Of a DNA stretch of 64,000 bases, positions 37,076 through 48,379 are shown in pieces. Numbering within the stretch: the stretch's first letter is position 1; each line of letters opens with the position of its first letter. Under the pieces are notes generated by a model, which was given only the letters and a program-made list of their open reading frames with translations, had not been told where the DNA came from and searched no databases. The position numbers and the translations under genes were made by a program. Where the stretch lies: positions 558,001 through 622,000 of the forward strand of contig NZ_JADLQL010000001.1 of the NCBI RefSeq assembly GCF_015477805.1, in the 5' to 3' direction. The stretch comes from Nocardia flavorosea. GTDB lineage: Bacteria; Actinomycetota; Actinomycetes; Mycobacteriales; Mycobacteriaceae.

Positions 37076-38740
37076 ATGGCTGCTCCCGGAAAACCGCAAG
37101 AACATCTCGATCAGGTGGTGTCCCGGCTCACCGGGCCGGGCGGGCGGTTCGAGATCGTCGAAGAAGAAGTGCTGGGCGCTCGCCTGGCGGTGATGAAGAA
37201 CCGCAAACACGCGGTAGGCGAACTACTCGCCGACTCCGCCGGATGGGGTGATCGCGAGTACCTGGTCACCGCCGACCGCCGGATCACGTTCACCGAAAAC
37301 GCCGCTGCCGCCTATTCACTCGCCTGCGCCCTGCGGGAACTGTACGGCGTCGAGAAGGGCGACCGGGTCGCCGTCCTGGCCGCCAACACACCCGAATGGG
37401 TGACGACGTTCTGGGCCACGCAGGCGCTCGGCGCGATCTCGGTGGGCTTGAACGGCTGGTGGGTGCCGCGCGAAATCGAGTACGGCCTGCAGCACAGCGC
37501 GCCGAAGGTGGTGGTGGCCGACGCCGAACGCGCCGCCGCGCTCGCCGGCGTCGACACCACGGATGTGGTGGTACTGACCATGGAGGAGGATCTGCCGCGC
37601 CTGATCGCGCAGTTCCCGGACGCCCCTGTCCCCGGTGTGGATATCGACGAAGACGATCCGGCCGTCATCCTCTACACCTCGGGCACCAGCGGTCGTCCCA
37701 AGGGCGCGCTGCACTCCCAGCGCAATCTGCTCGCCGTCGTCGACTACCTCCGATTCAGCGACGCCCGGGCGGACGCGTTCACCGGCGAACCCGGCGACCC
37801 GGACGGTCCGAGCGATCGACGGTATCTGCTCACCTCTCCGCTGTTCCACATCGCAAGCCTGCACAATCTCGTAGTTCCCCGGCTGGCGACCGGCAGCGCC
37901 GTGATCATGAGCCGAGGCAGGTTCGACGCCCACCGGGTCCTCACGCTCATCGAGCGGGAGCAGGTGACGAATTGGGGTGCGGTGCCGACGATGGCGTCGC
38001 GCCTACTCGAGCACGATGACCTCGACCGATACGATCTGTCCTCGCTCACGACCTTCGCGCTGGCATCGGCGCCGTCGTCGACGGCGTTCAAAGCCCGGGT
38101 CCGCGAGAAACTTCCGTTCGCGCGCACCGCACTGGTCGACAGTTACGGTCTCACCGAATGCAGTACTGCGATAGCGGCCGCAAGCACCGCGGAACTCGAG
38201 CGTTATCCCGGAACCCTCGGCCGGCCGATCATCACCGTTGCCGTGGAGATCCGCGATGCCGACGGCAACCCCCTCCCCGAAGGTACGGCAGGCGAAGTGT
38301 GCACACGCAGCCCGTTCGTGATGCTCGGCTACTGGAACGATCCGGCGGCCACGGCCGCCGCCATCACGCCCGATCGCTGGCTTCGTACCGGTGACTACGG
38401 AATCATCGAAGACGGTCGCCTCTACCTCACCGGGCGCCGCTCCGATCTGATCCTGCGCGGCGGCGAGAACGTGTACCCGACCGAGATCGAGCAGGTGCTC
38501 GACGAGCATCCTGCTGTCCAGGAATGCGCGGTGACCGGTATCCGGCATCCAGATCTCGGCCAGGAGGTCGCGGCCGTCGTCGTCGCCGCGCCGGATATCT
38601 CCGTCACCGAAGCGGAATTGCGCGAGTACGCCGCGGCCCGGCTGTCCTATTTCAAGGTGCCCACCAGGTGGCGGATCACCACGGTGCCGCTACCACGCAC
38701 GGCCACGGGCAAGATCATCCGCAGGCAGATCGACGTGTGA
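37076..38740 (+). CDS. Acyl-CoA synthetase (FadD)
   Basis: A 554-residue AMP-forming ligase starting at ATG 37076 (AAAGGA before it). Core motifs are [72 protein letters not shown] and a catalytic Lys in [11 protein letters not shown]. It follows the binding protein by 45 bp, so import and activation are probably co-expressed. The substrate is not predictable beyond a carboxylic acid. A terminator hairpin follows. Confidence 0.9.
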   Translation: MAAPGKPQEHLDQVVSRLTGPGGRFEIVEEEVLGARLAVMKNRKHAVGELLADSAGWGDREYLVTADRRITFTENAAAAYSLACALRELYGVEKGDRVAVLAANTPEWVTTFWATQALGAISVGLNGWWVPREIEYGLQHSAPKVVVADAERAAALAGVDTTDVVVLTMEEDLPRLIAQFPDAPVPGVDIDEDDPAVILYTSGTSGRPKGALHSQRNLLAVVDYLRFSDARADAFTGEPGDPDGPSDRRYLLTSPLFHIASLHNLVVPRLATGSAVIMSRGRFDAHRVLTLIEREQVTNWGAVPTMASRLLEHDDLDRYDLSSLTTFALASAPSSTAFKARVREKLPFARTALVDSYGLTECSTAIAAASTAELERYPGTLGRPIITVAVEIRDADGNPLPEGTAGEVCTRSPFVMLGYWNDPAATAAAITPDRWLRTGDYGIIEDGRLYLTGRRSDLILRGGENVYPTEIEQVLDEHPAVQECAVTGIRHPDLGQEVAAVVVAAPDISVTEAELREYAAARLSYFKVPTRWRITTVPLPRTATGKIIRRQIDV

Positions 38741-38761
38741 GAATTCGGCTGCGCAAATAGT

Positions 38762-38791
38762 TGCCCCCGGTCCTGTAGAGGGCCGGGGGCA
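38762..38791. terminator. Strong hairpin terminator between convergent genes
   Basis: A 13-bp stem (38762-38774 with 38779-38791, one G-T wobble) with a GTAG tetraloop lies between the FadD stop and the thiolase stop. Confidence 0.8.
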
Positions 38792-38815
38792 CTTATGTCG
38801 TCGAACCCGCTGGAA

Positions 38816-40528
<1,713 letters not shown>

Positions 40529-40532
<4 letters not shown>

Positions 40533-41311
40533 AGGGAGGTGCGCCCTCCGTCGATGGGCAGCACGGTTCCGGTGATAGCGGACGCCTGTTGCGAGACCAG
40601 GAAGGTGGCGCAGGCGGCGACCTCGTCCATCTCCAGGATCCGGCCCATGGGCATCTGTTTCACCAGATCGTCCACAATGCCTTTGGTCGAATCGTCGGCG
40701 AGCAGCCCCTCGATCATGGCCGTTTTGATGGACGCGGGGCAGATGGCGTTGACCCGGATGTTGTGCTTCGCGAGGTCGACGGCCATCATTTTCGTCAACA
40801 GGATCAAACCGTGTTTGGCGATCGGATAGGTGGGAGCGGTCCCGACCGGCGGTTTGAGCGCGGCCGCCGAACTGGTGAACAGGATCGCGCCGCCGCCCCG
40901 CTTCATCATCTGGTCCACCGCCAGCCGCGCCCCGAAGAAGCCCGCTTTGAGGTGGACGTTCATCTGCTGGTCCCAGTCGGCCTCGGTGATACCGGGGTGG
41001 TAGCCGCTACGGTCGGAATTGATCGCCGCACTGGTGGTTCCGGCGTTGTGCCAGAAGATGTCCACACCGCCGTAGGTGGCGGTCGCGAAGTCCATCAGAG
41101 CCTCGAGGTCGGCGATCTTCATGACGTCGCTGTGACAGTACGCCGCCTCGTGCCCGTTGCTGCGGATCTCCGCGACGGTATCGGCCCCGGCCGCATCGTC
41201 CAGATCGCTCACAACGACTCGCGCGCCCTCGGATGCGAAACGAACAGCCGCCCGGCGGCCGATTCCGGCGGCCGATCCGGTGATGACGGCGACCTTGTCT
41301 TTCAATTGCAT
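40529..41311 (-). CDS. Short-chain dehydrogenase/reductase
   Basis: A 260-residue classical SDR: KVAVITGSAAGIGRRAAVRF, WHNAGTTSAAINSD, a Ser in LFTSSAAALKPPVGTAPTY, a Tyr-Pro-Ile-Ala-Lys active site (YPIAK) and C-terminal ITGTVLPIDGGRTSL. It probably oxidises a secondary alcohol with NAD. It is encoded between PrpD (55-bp gap) and the NTF2-like gene (4-bp overlap). Confidence 0.88.
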
Positions 41312-41366
41312 CTGCTGTGTCCCTCGGGTATCGGTGTTTCCGGGTACTTGCGCGTACGGATGCTCT

Positions 41367-42785
41367 TCACCCGAGAAGGGCGAACAGATCTGCGACGTTC
41401 TCGACGGAATCGAGTGCGCGGAATCCCGCTACTGCGCGATCGAGGGCGTCGCCCGGAATCGGTCGGGCGGCATAGCCGGCGCAATCCTTGAATTTCGCGA
41501 TGAGCCCATCCCAGGTCATCGGTGCGAGCGGATGGCCGTATGCCCGTGGCTGTTTCCGTGTCAGTGTGCGGCCGTCCCGGAGCCGGAGTTCGATCTCACC
41601 ACCGGGGAACCCGGAACCCGGAACGAAGTCGTACCGCTCGTCATAGCGTGCGTCGATCCGGTCGGCCATGGCGAGGATATCGGGATCGGCCAGTTTCTCG
41701 TCGAAGTAGTCGGCGATGGTGACATCGCCGCGCTGCACCGCTGTGGCCACGGTGAACGGGATACTCAGTTTCGCCAGCATCGGGTTGGCCGGGCGGCGCC
41801 ACTCCGCGAGAGGCTCGGTCTGGCCGCGGGCGAAATCTCCCACGGTCACGGTGACCGATGCGACATCCGTGGGCGCGAACGTATGCTCACGCATCAGGAC
41901 CCGGACCATATCGATGAACACATGGGTGAAAGCGCACGAGGGCCACGGCTTGAACCCGTTGTCCAGGACGGCATAACGGATTCCCAGATCGCCCAGTAGC
42001 AGCTCGCGGTCGTAGTCGCCCTGGTAGTACACGTTCCAGAGACCGTGTGTCCCTTCGAAACTGCGGCGCACCCCGCTGATACCGGCCTGCGCCATCAGGG
42101 CGGCTCGCACCCCGACCTCGCCTGGGACGGCATGCCCGAAACCGCGAATGGTGGAGTCTTTACCGAATACGATCTCGTGGGTACCCCCGGCTTGGGTGAA
42201 CGCGATACCCAGTGCGTTCACGGTCTGGTCTTCATCGAGACGCAACAGTTTGCTGCAGGCCAGCGCGGCCCCGAATACGCCGAACAGCGGCGCCGGATGC
42301 CAGGGGGCCATACGCCCGCCCGGCTTTCCCGCCGCGACCGTGAGGCGGCACTGCAGGTCGACACCCAGCGCGACGGCGGTAATGAATTCCTTTCCGGTGA
42401 TATCGCCCTGTCGTTCGGCGAGGGCGATGGCCGCCGGCAGCACGGGCGAGGAGATATGCGCGGCGTCGGGGTGCAGATCGCTGAAGTCCTGGCAGTTGGC
42501 CATTGCCCCGTTGACGTAACCGGCGAGCCACGCCGGGGCCTTCCGTCCGAAGCCGAGCAGTGTGGCCTCCTCCTTACCGCCGAGGTCGAGCACCAGATCG
42601 GCCAGCGCCTTGGCCTCCGGTGACGTCGTAGCGGCCGGGAGGATCACACCGGTGGTGTCGAGGATTGTCTTGCTCGTCATATCGGCCACCCCGTCCGGGA
42701 GGTCACCGTAGGTGAGTGCCACCGCGTGCCGAGCGAGAACGAAGGCGGCCTCCTCGGCTCCTTCCTCGATGCGCTCAGTGGTCAT
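41367..42785 (-). CDS. MmgE/PrpD-family protein
   Basis: A 472-residue all-helical plus alpha/beta protein of the PrpD fold: FVLARHAVALTYGDLPDGVA, KTILDTTGVILPAATTSPEA, NGAMANCQDFSDLHPDAAHI, GVDLQCRLTVAAGKPGGRMA and WHPAPLFGVFGAALACSKLL. The family includes 2-methylcitrate dehydratase and aconitate decarboxylase, and many members in degradation operons have unknown lyase or hydratase roles. The DLHPDAAHIS segment corresponds to the active site. It is first in its operon, immediately downstream of operator B and divergent from the lactonase gene. Confidence 0.87.
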   Translation of the reverse strand: MTTERIEEGAEEAAFVLARHAVALTYGDLPDGVADMTSKTILDTTGVILPAATTSPEAKALADLVLDLGGKEEATLLGFGRKAPAWLAGYVNGAMANCQDFSDLHPDAAHISSPVLPAAIALAERQGDITGKEFITAVALGVDLQCRLTVAAGKPGGRMAPWHPAPLFGVFGAALACSKLLRLDEDQTVNALGIAFTQAGGTHEIVFGKDSTIRGFGHAVPGEVGVRAALMAQAGISGVRRSFEGTHGLWNVYYQGDYDRELLLGDLGIRYAVLDNGFKPWPSCAFTHVFIDMVRVLMREHTFAPTDVASVTVTVGDFARGQTEPLAEWRRPANPMLAKLSIPFTVATAVQRGDVTIADYFDEKLADPDILAMADRIDARYDERYDFVPGSGFPGGEIELRLRDGRTLTRKQPRAYGHPLAPMTWDGLIAKFKDCAGYAARPIPGDALDRAVAGFRALDSVENVADLFALLG

Positions 42786-42942
42786 ACCAGCCCCTTAGAT
42801 CGTGGATATGGACGCATACCTGCGTCGTATCGGTCGGGAATCGCTTTTCGGGCGATAGGCCCTGGAAGGCGGAACACGGTGGGTCGGACCGCCGGCCGTC
42901 CACATCTGCGCCGCCGCCTCCCGCAGGTATCCAACGGAAAAG

Positions 42943-42983
42943 CAACATAAGGCTCCTACAAGACTTGTAAACTACAAGCATTG
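42943..42983. promoter_or_regulatory. Regulon operator B: CAAKNMTTG boxes, 16-bp period
   Basis: CAAGACTTG (42959, inside the perfect 13-bp dyad TACAAGACTTGTA) and CAAGCATTG (42975) repeat at 16 bp. A degenerate third box (CAACATAAG) lies at 42943. They are in the 399-bp divergent region between PrpD and the lactonase, which shows no gene. Confidence 0.7.
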
Positions 42984-43184
42984 GAGGTAGTTGGACGGTA
43001 CCTGGATATCGACGCACAAACAAGGGGCAACCGAGAGACTTCACGAACCACGGCACGGACGGGCACCGCACCGGTGCGCGATGGATATCGGCGGCCCAAC
43101 GTACACGAATACTTCTCTGCGACACGAGTTTTCGCAGATCAACAGACGGACCACGAGTCCGCGGATTTCTCGAAAGGTACCTCG

Positions 43185-43961
43185 ATGACGACTGGCACCA
43201 CCGCCACCCGCATGTGGGTATTCGATGCCCCGACCGCCATTATCGACAAAGGTCTCATCGAGGATGGGGCAACCGGCGATTGGATGACCCCGTTCCCCAC
43301 CTTCCTCATCGAACATCCCCGTGGGCTCGTACTCTTCGATACCGGACTGTCCCCCGACGCGGCCGGCGACCCGGCTGCGGTATACGGCGCGGGCACGAAC
43401 TCACGTATCGAGTACTCCCGGGAGCAACGGCTCGACCGCAGGCTACGCGCCGTCGGCTTCGAACCGGCCGATATCGAACACGTCGTGCTCTCCCACCTGC
43501 ACTTCGACCACACCGGCGGGATGAAACTGTTCCCGGATGCGCAGTTCTACCTCGGCGCAGGCGAGCTGAGCTATGCGCTGAACCCCGCCGCGCACCTGTG
43601 TGGTCTGTATCGGCGAGACGAACTGGAGGACGCCCGGAACTTGCGGCTACACGAGATCTCCGGCGACCACGATCTTTTCGGCGACGCCGCGATCTCGCTG
43701 CTCTTCCTGCCCGGCCACTCGCCCGGTTCCCTGGCCATGATGGTCCGGTTACCCGGACGCACCATCATCCTCTCGGGCGATATCGCCCATACCCGCGCGG
43801 CGCTCGAATCGGCTTCGCCCTTCCCTCTCGATCACGACAGCGCATCCGCGGTGCGATCGATCGAACGCCTGCGCGCTGTCGGGGATCGGTTCGGCGCCGA
43901 CATCTGGGTAGGACACGACCCCGACGATTGGCACCGGTTCGGCCCCGGCTGCTACGAGTGA
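43185..43961 (+). CDS. Metallo-beta-lactamase-fold hydrolase, AHL-lactonase-like
   Basis: A 258-residue MBL protein starting at ATG 43185 (AAAGG eight bases upstream). The zinc site is SHLHFDHTGG (His104, His106, Asp108, His109), followed by LPGHSPGSLAMMV and LSGDIAH. This is the N-acyl-homoserine-lactone lactonase (AiiA/AttM) subfamily, which opens lactones of several kinds. Here the gene is controlled with degradation genes and a Baeyer-Villiger monooxygenase is nearby, so opening a catabolic lactone is as likely as quorum quenching. Confidence 0.87.
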   Translation: MTTGTTATRMWVFDAPTAIIDKGLIEDGATGDWMTPFPTFLIEHPRGLVLFDTGLSPDAAGDPAAVYGAGTNSRIEYSREQRLDRRLRAVGFEPADIEHVVLSHLHFDHTGGMKLFPDAQFYLGAGELSYALNPAAHLCGLYRRDELEDARNLRLHEISGDHDLFGDAAISLLFLPGHSPGSLAMMVRLPGRTIILSGDIAHTRAALESASPFPLDHDSASAVRSIERLRAVGDRFGADIWVGHDPDDWHRFGPGCYE

Positions 43962-44017
43962 CCGTGGCCTCGGCGCCGGTCCGCGCCGAGGTCACGGTCG
44001 GCGCACGACCCCAGCGT

Positions 44018-45940
44018 TCACCGGCGGGCCGGGGTCAGCTCGAAATCGGCGAGGTCGGGGTGCGCCGACATGGCGAACACCCGCTCGCCGGTGAAGGGTG
44101 CGATCACTTGGAGCCGGCCCTGGTCGTTGACGTAGTAGTTCTTCTTCCGGGCGCCGTTCTCCGCCAGATACAACAACCGGCCGGCCTCCTCGTCGACGAG
44201 GCGGTTGTACTCGGCGCACACCTCCGGTCGCACGGCCATGGCGCAATGGCCGCCCTCGAGCATGGCGACGATTCCCTCGGCGATATAACGCGACCAGATC
44301 TCGAACCAGCACGGCAGCCCGGTACCGCTGGCGACCGGCTGCGAGTTCGGGCCGTTGAGCATGAACAGGTTCGGAAAGCCGGGAACCGTCATCCCGAGGT
44401 AGGCCTTTGCGCCCTCATCGCGCCAGGCCTGTTCGAGACTCACCCCGTTCCGGCCCTGATACCGGGTGGGCCAGAGGTAGTTCTGGGTGTCGAATCCGAC
44501 GGCGGTGACGATCAGATCCACCTCCAGGTGGCGCCCGTCGGCGAGGTATATGCCTCGCTCATCGAGGGACGCGATTGCCTGCGTGACCAGTTCGACGTTG
44601 TCCTGGGTCAACGTGGCATACCAGTTGTTGTCGACCACCGGCCGGCGGGCCATGGGCGCGTAGTCGGGCACGAGACGATCGATCAGATCCTGCCGCCCGC
44701 CCACTTGCTGGGCGATATATCCCTCGAGAACGGCGCGCAATGCGTCGTTGCGCTCGTTGACACTGCCGCCGTTGCGGATCCAGTCACGGTCCACGATCAG
44801 CTGCTCGCGCAGATCGGTGGAACTCATACCGGCCACGAACTTGTCCCAGTTCCAGTAACAGGGCATGTTCTCGATGAGCCAGCGCAGCTCCACTTCGATG
44901 GGCCGGCCGTACCCGGCACGCGGCATGATCCACTGCGGCGTGCGCTGGCAGACATAGACCGTATCGGCGCGGGCGGCGACCTCGGAGAGCAGCTGTACGC
45001 CGGTGGAGCCGTTGCCGATGATCGCTACCTTCCGCCCCGCGTAGCACACCGCATCGCTCCATTCGGTGGTGTGCACCAGATCCCCGGCGAAACTCGCGAC
45101 TCCGGGCACGTCCAGCGTTTTCGGCTGCGCGAACAAACCACTCGCGGTGACCACCACCTGCGCCGTGTGCTCGACCATCCGCTCACCGTCGACCTCGATC
45201 GTCAGATGCCACACGCCGGCATCGTCGTCCCACTGTGCCGACCGGACGTGATGGTTGAGCCGGAGCTTCTCGTGCACACCGTATTTGGTCGTCACGTGAT
45301 CGAGGTAGGCACGCACTTCCCGCTGCCGCGCGAAGTGTTCCGACCAGGGATAGTGCTTCTCGAAGCCGAATTGGTAGATGGCGCTGAGCGTATCGACCCG
45401 CACGTCCGGGTAGCGGTTCGCACTCCACACCCCGCCCAGCTCACCGCGACGTTCGAAGAGGTGGTAGCCGATACCGAGCTGCTCGAGCTGGACGGCCATA
45501 GCCACTCCCGCGAATCCGCCGCCGACGATCGCCACCGAGAATCCCTCGGGTGCCCGGCTCGGGCCGGTCCAACGGGCCCGGTGCGGGAAATCCCCGAAGC
45601 TGGGCAAGAGCCGGCGCATCTCGAGGTCGGACGGGGCGATGGTGCGCGCCTCGGCCATCTGCACCAACTCGTCGAGCTCCGCGACGGAGACCTCGGGTGG
45701 TGTCGGCTCCCCGGCGTGATCGATGAGGAAATCGACTGCCTTCTTCTGGATCCTTTCGATATCGGCCGGGTCGATCACCACAGCTTCGGAACCGCCGCGC
45801 ATCACCCGGCGCGCGGGTATGGCGGCTATCTCCGGGTCACGAGTTGTCTGGAACAACGCCATCCGCAGGGCGTTGGCATCGGCCAACGAAACGGCGCGCT
45901 CGAGGAAATTGCGGTCGGGCTTCTGGTCGGGCATCGGCAA
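44018..45940 (-). CDS. FAD-dependent Baeyer-Villiger-type monooxygenase (HAPMO-like, long N-terminus)
   Basis: A 640-residue flavoprotein. About 130 N-terminal residues of helical extension precede the FAD Rossmann motif VAIVGGGFAGVAMAVQLEQL. The BVMO fingerprint is FAGDLVHTTEW, followed by Ser where the consensus has Pro or Asp, and the NADPH motif is AIIGNGSTGVQLLSEVA. Length and extension match 4-hydroxyacetophenone monooxygenase rather than cyclohexanone monooxygenase. It should insert oxygen next to a ketone to give an ester or lactone. It lies 49 bp after the FadD gene and is last in the Rieske operon. Confidence 0.88.
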   Translation of the reverse strand: MPMPDQKPDRNFLERAVSLADANALRMALFQTTRDPEIAAIPARRVMRGGSEAVVIDPADIERIQKKAVDFLIDHAGEPTPPEVSVAELDELVQMAEARTIAPSDLEMRRLLPSFGDFPHRARWTGPSRAPEGFSVAIVGGGFAGVAMAVQLEQLGIGYHLFERRGELGGVWSANRYPDVRVDTLSAIYQFGFEKHYPWSEHFARQREVRAYLDHVTTKYGVHEKLRLNHHVRSAQWDDDAGVWHLTIEVDGERMVEHTAQVVVTASGLFAQPKTLDVPGVASFAGDLVHTTEWSDAVCYAGRKVAIIGNGSTGVQLLSEVAARADTVYVCQRTPQWIMPRAGYGRPIEVELRWLIENMPCYWNWDKFVAGMSSTDLREQLIVDRDWIRNGGSVNERNDALRAVLEGYIAQQVGGRQDLIDRLVPDYAPMARRPVVDNNWYATLTQDNVELVTQAIASLDERGIYLADGRHLEVDLIVTAVGFDTQNYLWPTRYQGRNGVSLEQAWRDEGAKAYLGMTVPGFPNLFMLNGPNSQPVASGTGLPCWFEIWSRYIAEGIVAMLEGGHCAMAVRPEVCAEYNRLVDEEAGRLLYLAENGARKKNYYVNDQGRLQVIAPFTGERVFAMSAHPDLADFELTPARR

Positions 45941-45989
45941 GGCTCCGATTCTTCTGGAGGGGAAACACGACCGGCTCGGGGCGAAAGGT

Positions 45990-47570
45990 TCAGCTGCCCG
46001 CGCCGGTTTTCTGCGGTGTGGCCGTCACGGCGGGTGGGTCCGTGGCGAACCGGTTACGCAGCTGGTGCTTGCGGATTTTCATGGTCGGAGTTCTGGGCAT
46101 GAGGTCGACGATTTCGACCTGCTCAGGTGATTTGAACGGTGCCAGCCCCGCGGCGAGACAATGCTCGCGCAGCCCGGCGACGGTCGGAGCCGCGGCGCCG
46201 GGCGCCAGCTCGAGGACCGCGCAGATCCGCTCACCGCGGATAACGTCGGGCAGGCCGATGACGGCTACGTCCTGGACGGCGGGGTGCTGCCCGAGCACGT
46301 CCTCGATCTCCATCGGGCTGATCGATTCGCCTTTGCGGATGATGAGATCCTTTTCGCGACCGACCAGCACGACGTGTCCGTCCGGCCGCAGGTATCCCAC
46401 GTCGCCGGTGTAGAACCAGCCGTCCTCGTCGTGGGGGACGACGATATCGCCGTCGACGAGATAGTGGTGGAAGAGCATCGCTCCCCGGACCCACACCTGC
46501 CCCTCGGTTTCCGGGCCGAGCGGCCGCCCGCTCTCGGAGCGCACGGCGACCTCACAGCCCAGCACCGGGCGACCGGCCGTCGACGTCAACTGTTCGGCGG
46601 TATCGCCGGGGCGCCCCTGCGTGATCATCGGGCATTCGGTCATACCGTATCCGTGGAGGACGGGGATCCCCATGCCCGCGACCACATCGTGGTAGACGCG
46701 CGGCAGCATCGGCGCACCGCCACCGGCCAAGAATCGCAGGGTGGGGGCCACGGGTTCGGGGCCACTGCGGATCTGCTGCTCCAGATACATCGTGTAGAAC
46801 GACGGACCGCCCCCGGACACCGTGGCGCCGTAAGTATGCAACAGCGTCATCGCCGCGGCCGGTTCGAACACCTCCGACATGATGATCGGCATACCGACGG
46901 CCAGCCCGGCGATCAGCATATCGGGCCCGCCGATATGAGCGAACGGGAAGAAGATCGTGGAGACATCGTCGTGGCTCACGGCGAGGGCATCGGCCACTCC
47001 CAACCCGCCGGCGATCAGCGAACCGTCGGAATGACAGACGCCTTTGGGCGCGGAAGTGGTGCCGGAGGTCGTGTAGATCCACCTGACCGCGGTATCGGAT
47101 TCGGGCGGTGGTCCGAGCCGGTCCGGATCGCCCGCGGGGAGTTCGCCGGAGAGGACCAGCGCACGTATGCCCTGTACCGCCGCGATGTCGCGGGCCATCG
47201 CCCCGTGATCGAAACCGCGGAACTCTTCCACAGTGACGAGCCACGCCGAGTCGCACTGTCGCACCATCGCCGCTACCTCGCGGCTGCGGTAGACGGGAAT
47301 GATGGGATTCTGTGTCACTCCGAGCCGGGCGAGCGCCAGACTCAGCACCACCGTATCGATGCGGCTGGGCAGCTGCCAGCTGACCGTGTCGCCCGGCCGC
47401 ATGCCGAGCTCGTGCAGCCCGGCGGCCACGCGCTGCGCGCGCTGCAGCACCGCGGCGAAGGTCACGCTGCGGTGCTGCTCGTCGATGAGCATCGTACTGT
47501 CGGGGGTCAGTGCCGCACGGTGGGCGATCAGGCCCCACAGGGTGTTCGGAAGGGTAGCGAAACCGGTCAC
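45990..47570 (-). CDS. Acyl-CoA synthetase (FadD)
   Basis: A 526-residue ligase starting at GTG 47570 (VTGFATLPNTLWGLIAHRAA), overlapping the hydratase stop in GTGA. RWIYTTSGTTSAPKGVCHSD, the A-motif LHGYGMTECPMITQ, GWFYTGDVGYLRPDGHVVLVGREKD (in part) and IRKGESISPMEIEDVLGQHP are present. The usual C-terminal catalytic Lys lies in MKIRKHQLR. It is more like cyclohexanecarboxylate- or caffeoyl-CoA-ligase-type actinobacterial FadDs than long-chain enzymes. It activates an acid in the Rieske/BVMO operon. Confidence 0.88.
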   Translation of the reverse strand: MTGFATLPNTLWGLIAHRAALTPDSTMLIDEQHRSVTFAAVLQRAQRVAAGLHELGMRPGDTVSWQLPSRIDTVVLSLALARLGVTQNPIIPVYRSREVAAMVRQCDSAWLVTVEEFRGFDHGAMARDIAAVQGIRALVLSGELPAGDPDRLGPPPESDTAVRWIYTTSGTTSAPKGVCHSDGSLIAGGLGVADALAVSHDDVSTIFFPFAHIGGPDMLIAGLAVGMPIIMSEVFEPAAAMTLLHTYGATVSGGGPSFYTMYLEQQIRSGPEPVAPTLRFLAGGGAPMLPRVYHDVVAGMGIPVLHGYGMTECPMITQGRPGDTAEQLTSTAGRPVLGCEVAVRSESGRPLGPETEGQVWVRGAMLFHHYLVDGDIVVPHDEDGWFYTGDVGYLRPDGHVVLVGREKDLIIRKGESISPMEIEDVLGQHPAVQDVAVIGLPDVIRGERICAVLELAPGAAAPTVAGLREHCLAAGLAPFKSPEQVEIVDLMPRTPTMKIRKHQLRNRFATDPPAVTATPQKTGAGS

Positions 47571-48379
47571 GCTCGTCCCCCGCCACGGCCGGCTTCGGCG
47601 GGATCCAACGGTCCCTCCCGCAGCAATGGATAACCGGTACGGACCAGCGCGTTCGCATGTCCCGTCCAATGGATTTCGAACGCGGCCTGCAGCGCACTGT
47701 GCTGGCCCATGATGTCGAGTGTCTGGTTCACCGCACGTTTGGCCTGGGCGAGCCCCCAACTGTCCATCGTTGCGATCCGCTGGGCGAGTTCCAGGCTCTG
47801 CGCCTCGAGCTCGTCGAGCGGAACCACGCGGTTCACCATGCCGAGTTGCAGCGCCTCGTGCGCGGACAGCGAACCAGCGGTGAACAGCAGCTCCTTGGCC
47901 TTCCGGGCCCCGAGTTCCCAAGTGTGGGCATGGTATTCCACGCCGCCGATGCCGTAGCGCACCACCGGGTCGCTGAACCAGGCGTTATCCGCCGCGACGA
48001 TGAGATCGCAGGGCCAGATGACGTTGAGCGCACCGGCGATACACGCACCCTGTACCGCCGCAATCGACGGTTTCGCGATATTGCGCCACCGCTGGCTGAA
48101 ACCGAGATAATGCTCGGCCTCCCAGCGGAAGCCCGATTGAACCGCCCCCAGGTCTTCCCTCGCATAATCGGCGATTTCCGATTTCAGATCGTGCCCGGCC
48201 GAGAAGTTCGCCCCGTTGGCCCGCACCAGAATCACCTTGACGGCGTCGTCTACGGCGGCTTCGCGCCAACGCGCGTCGAGTTCTACCAGCAGCGCCTGGT
48301 CCTGGGCGTTGTGCTTGTCCGGACGGTCCAGCGTGATCGTCGCGATTGCTCCGTCCACGCGGTACTGCACCGTCGTCAT
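47567..48379 (-). CDS. Enoyl-CoA hydratase/isomerase (crotonase family)
   Basis: A 270-residue crotonase. ITLDRPDKHNAQDQALLVEL, the oxyanion-hole loop VRANGANFSAGHDLKSEIA, IAAVQGACIAGALNVIWPCD and SDPVVRYGIGGVEYHAHTWE are present. The second oxyanion region has no clear catalytic Glu pair, so hydratase, isomerase or hydrolase activity are all possible. Overlaps with its neighbours (ATGA and GTGA) show tight coupling. Confidence 0.87.
   Translation of the reverse strand: MTTVQYRVDGAIATITLDRPDKHNAQDQALLVELDARWREAAVDDAVKVILVRANGANFSAGHDLKSEIADYAREDLGAVQSGFRWEAEHYLGFSQRWRNIAKPSIAAVQGACIAGALNVIWPCDLIVAADNAWFSDPVVRYGIGGVEYHAHTWELGARKAKELLFTAGSLSAHEALQLGMVNRVVPLDELEAQSLELAQRIATMDSWGLAQAKRAVNQTLDIMGQHSALQAAFEIHWTGHANALVRTGYPLLREGPLDPAEAGRGGGRA

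Noticed and set aside
43214..46102. 962-codon plus-strand open frame across the lactonase and opposite the monooxygenase
   Set aside because: It is out of frame with the lactonase, antisense to the BVMO, and rich in Arg, His and Pro with no family resemblance.
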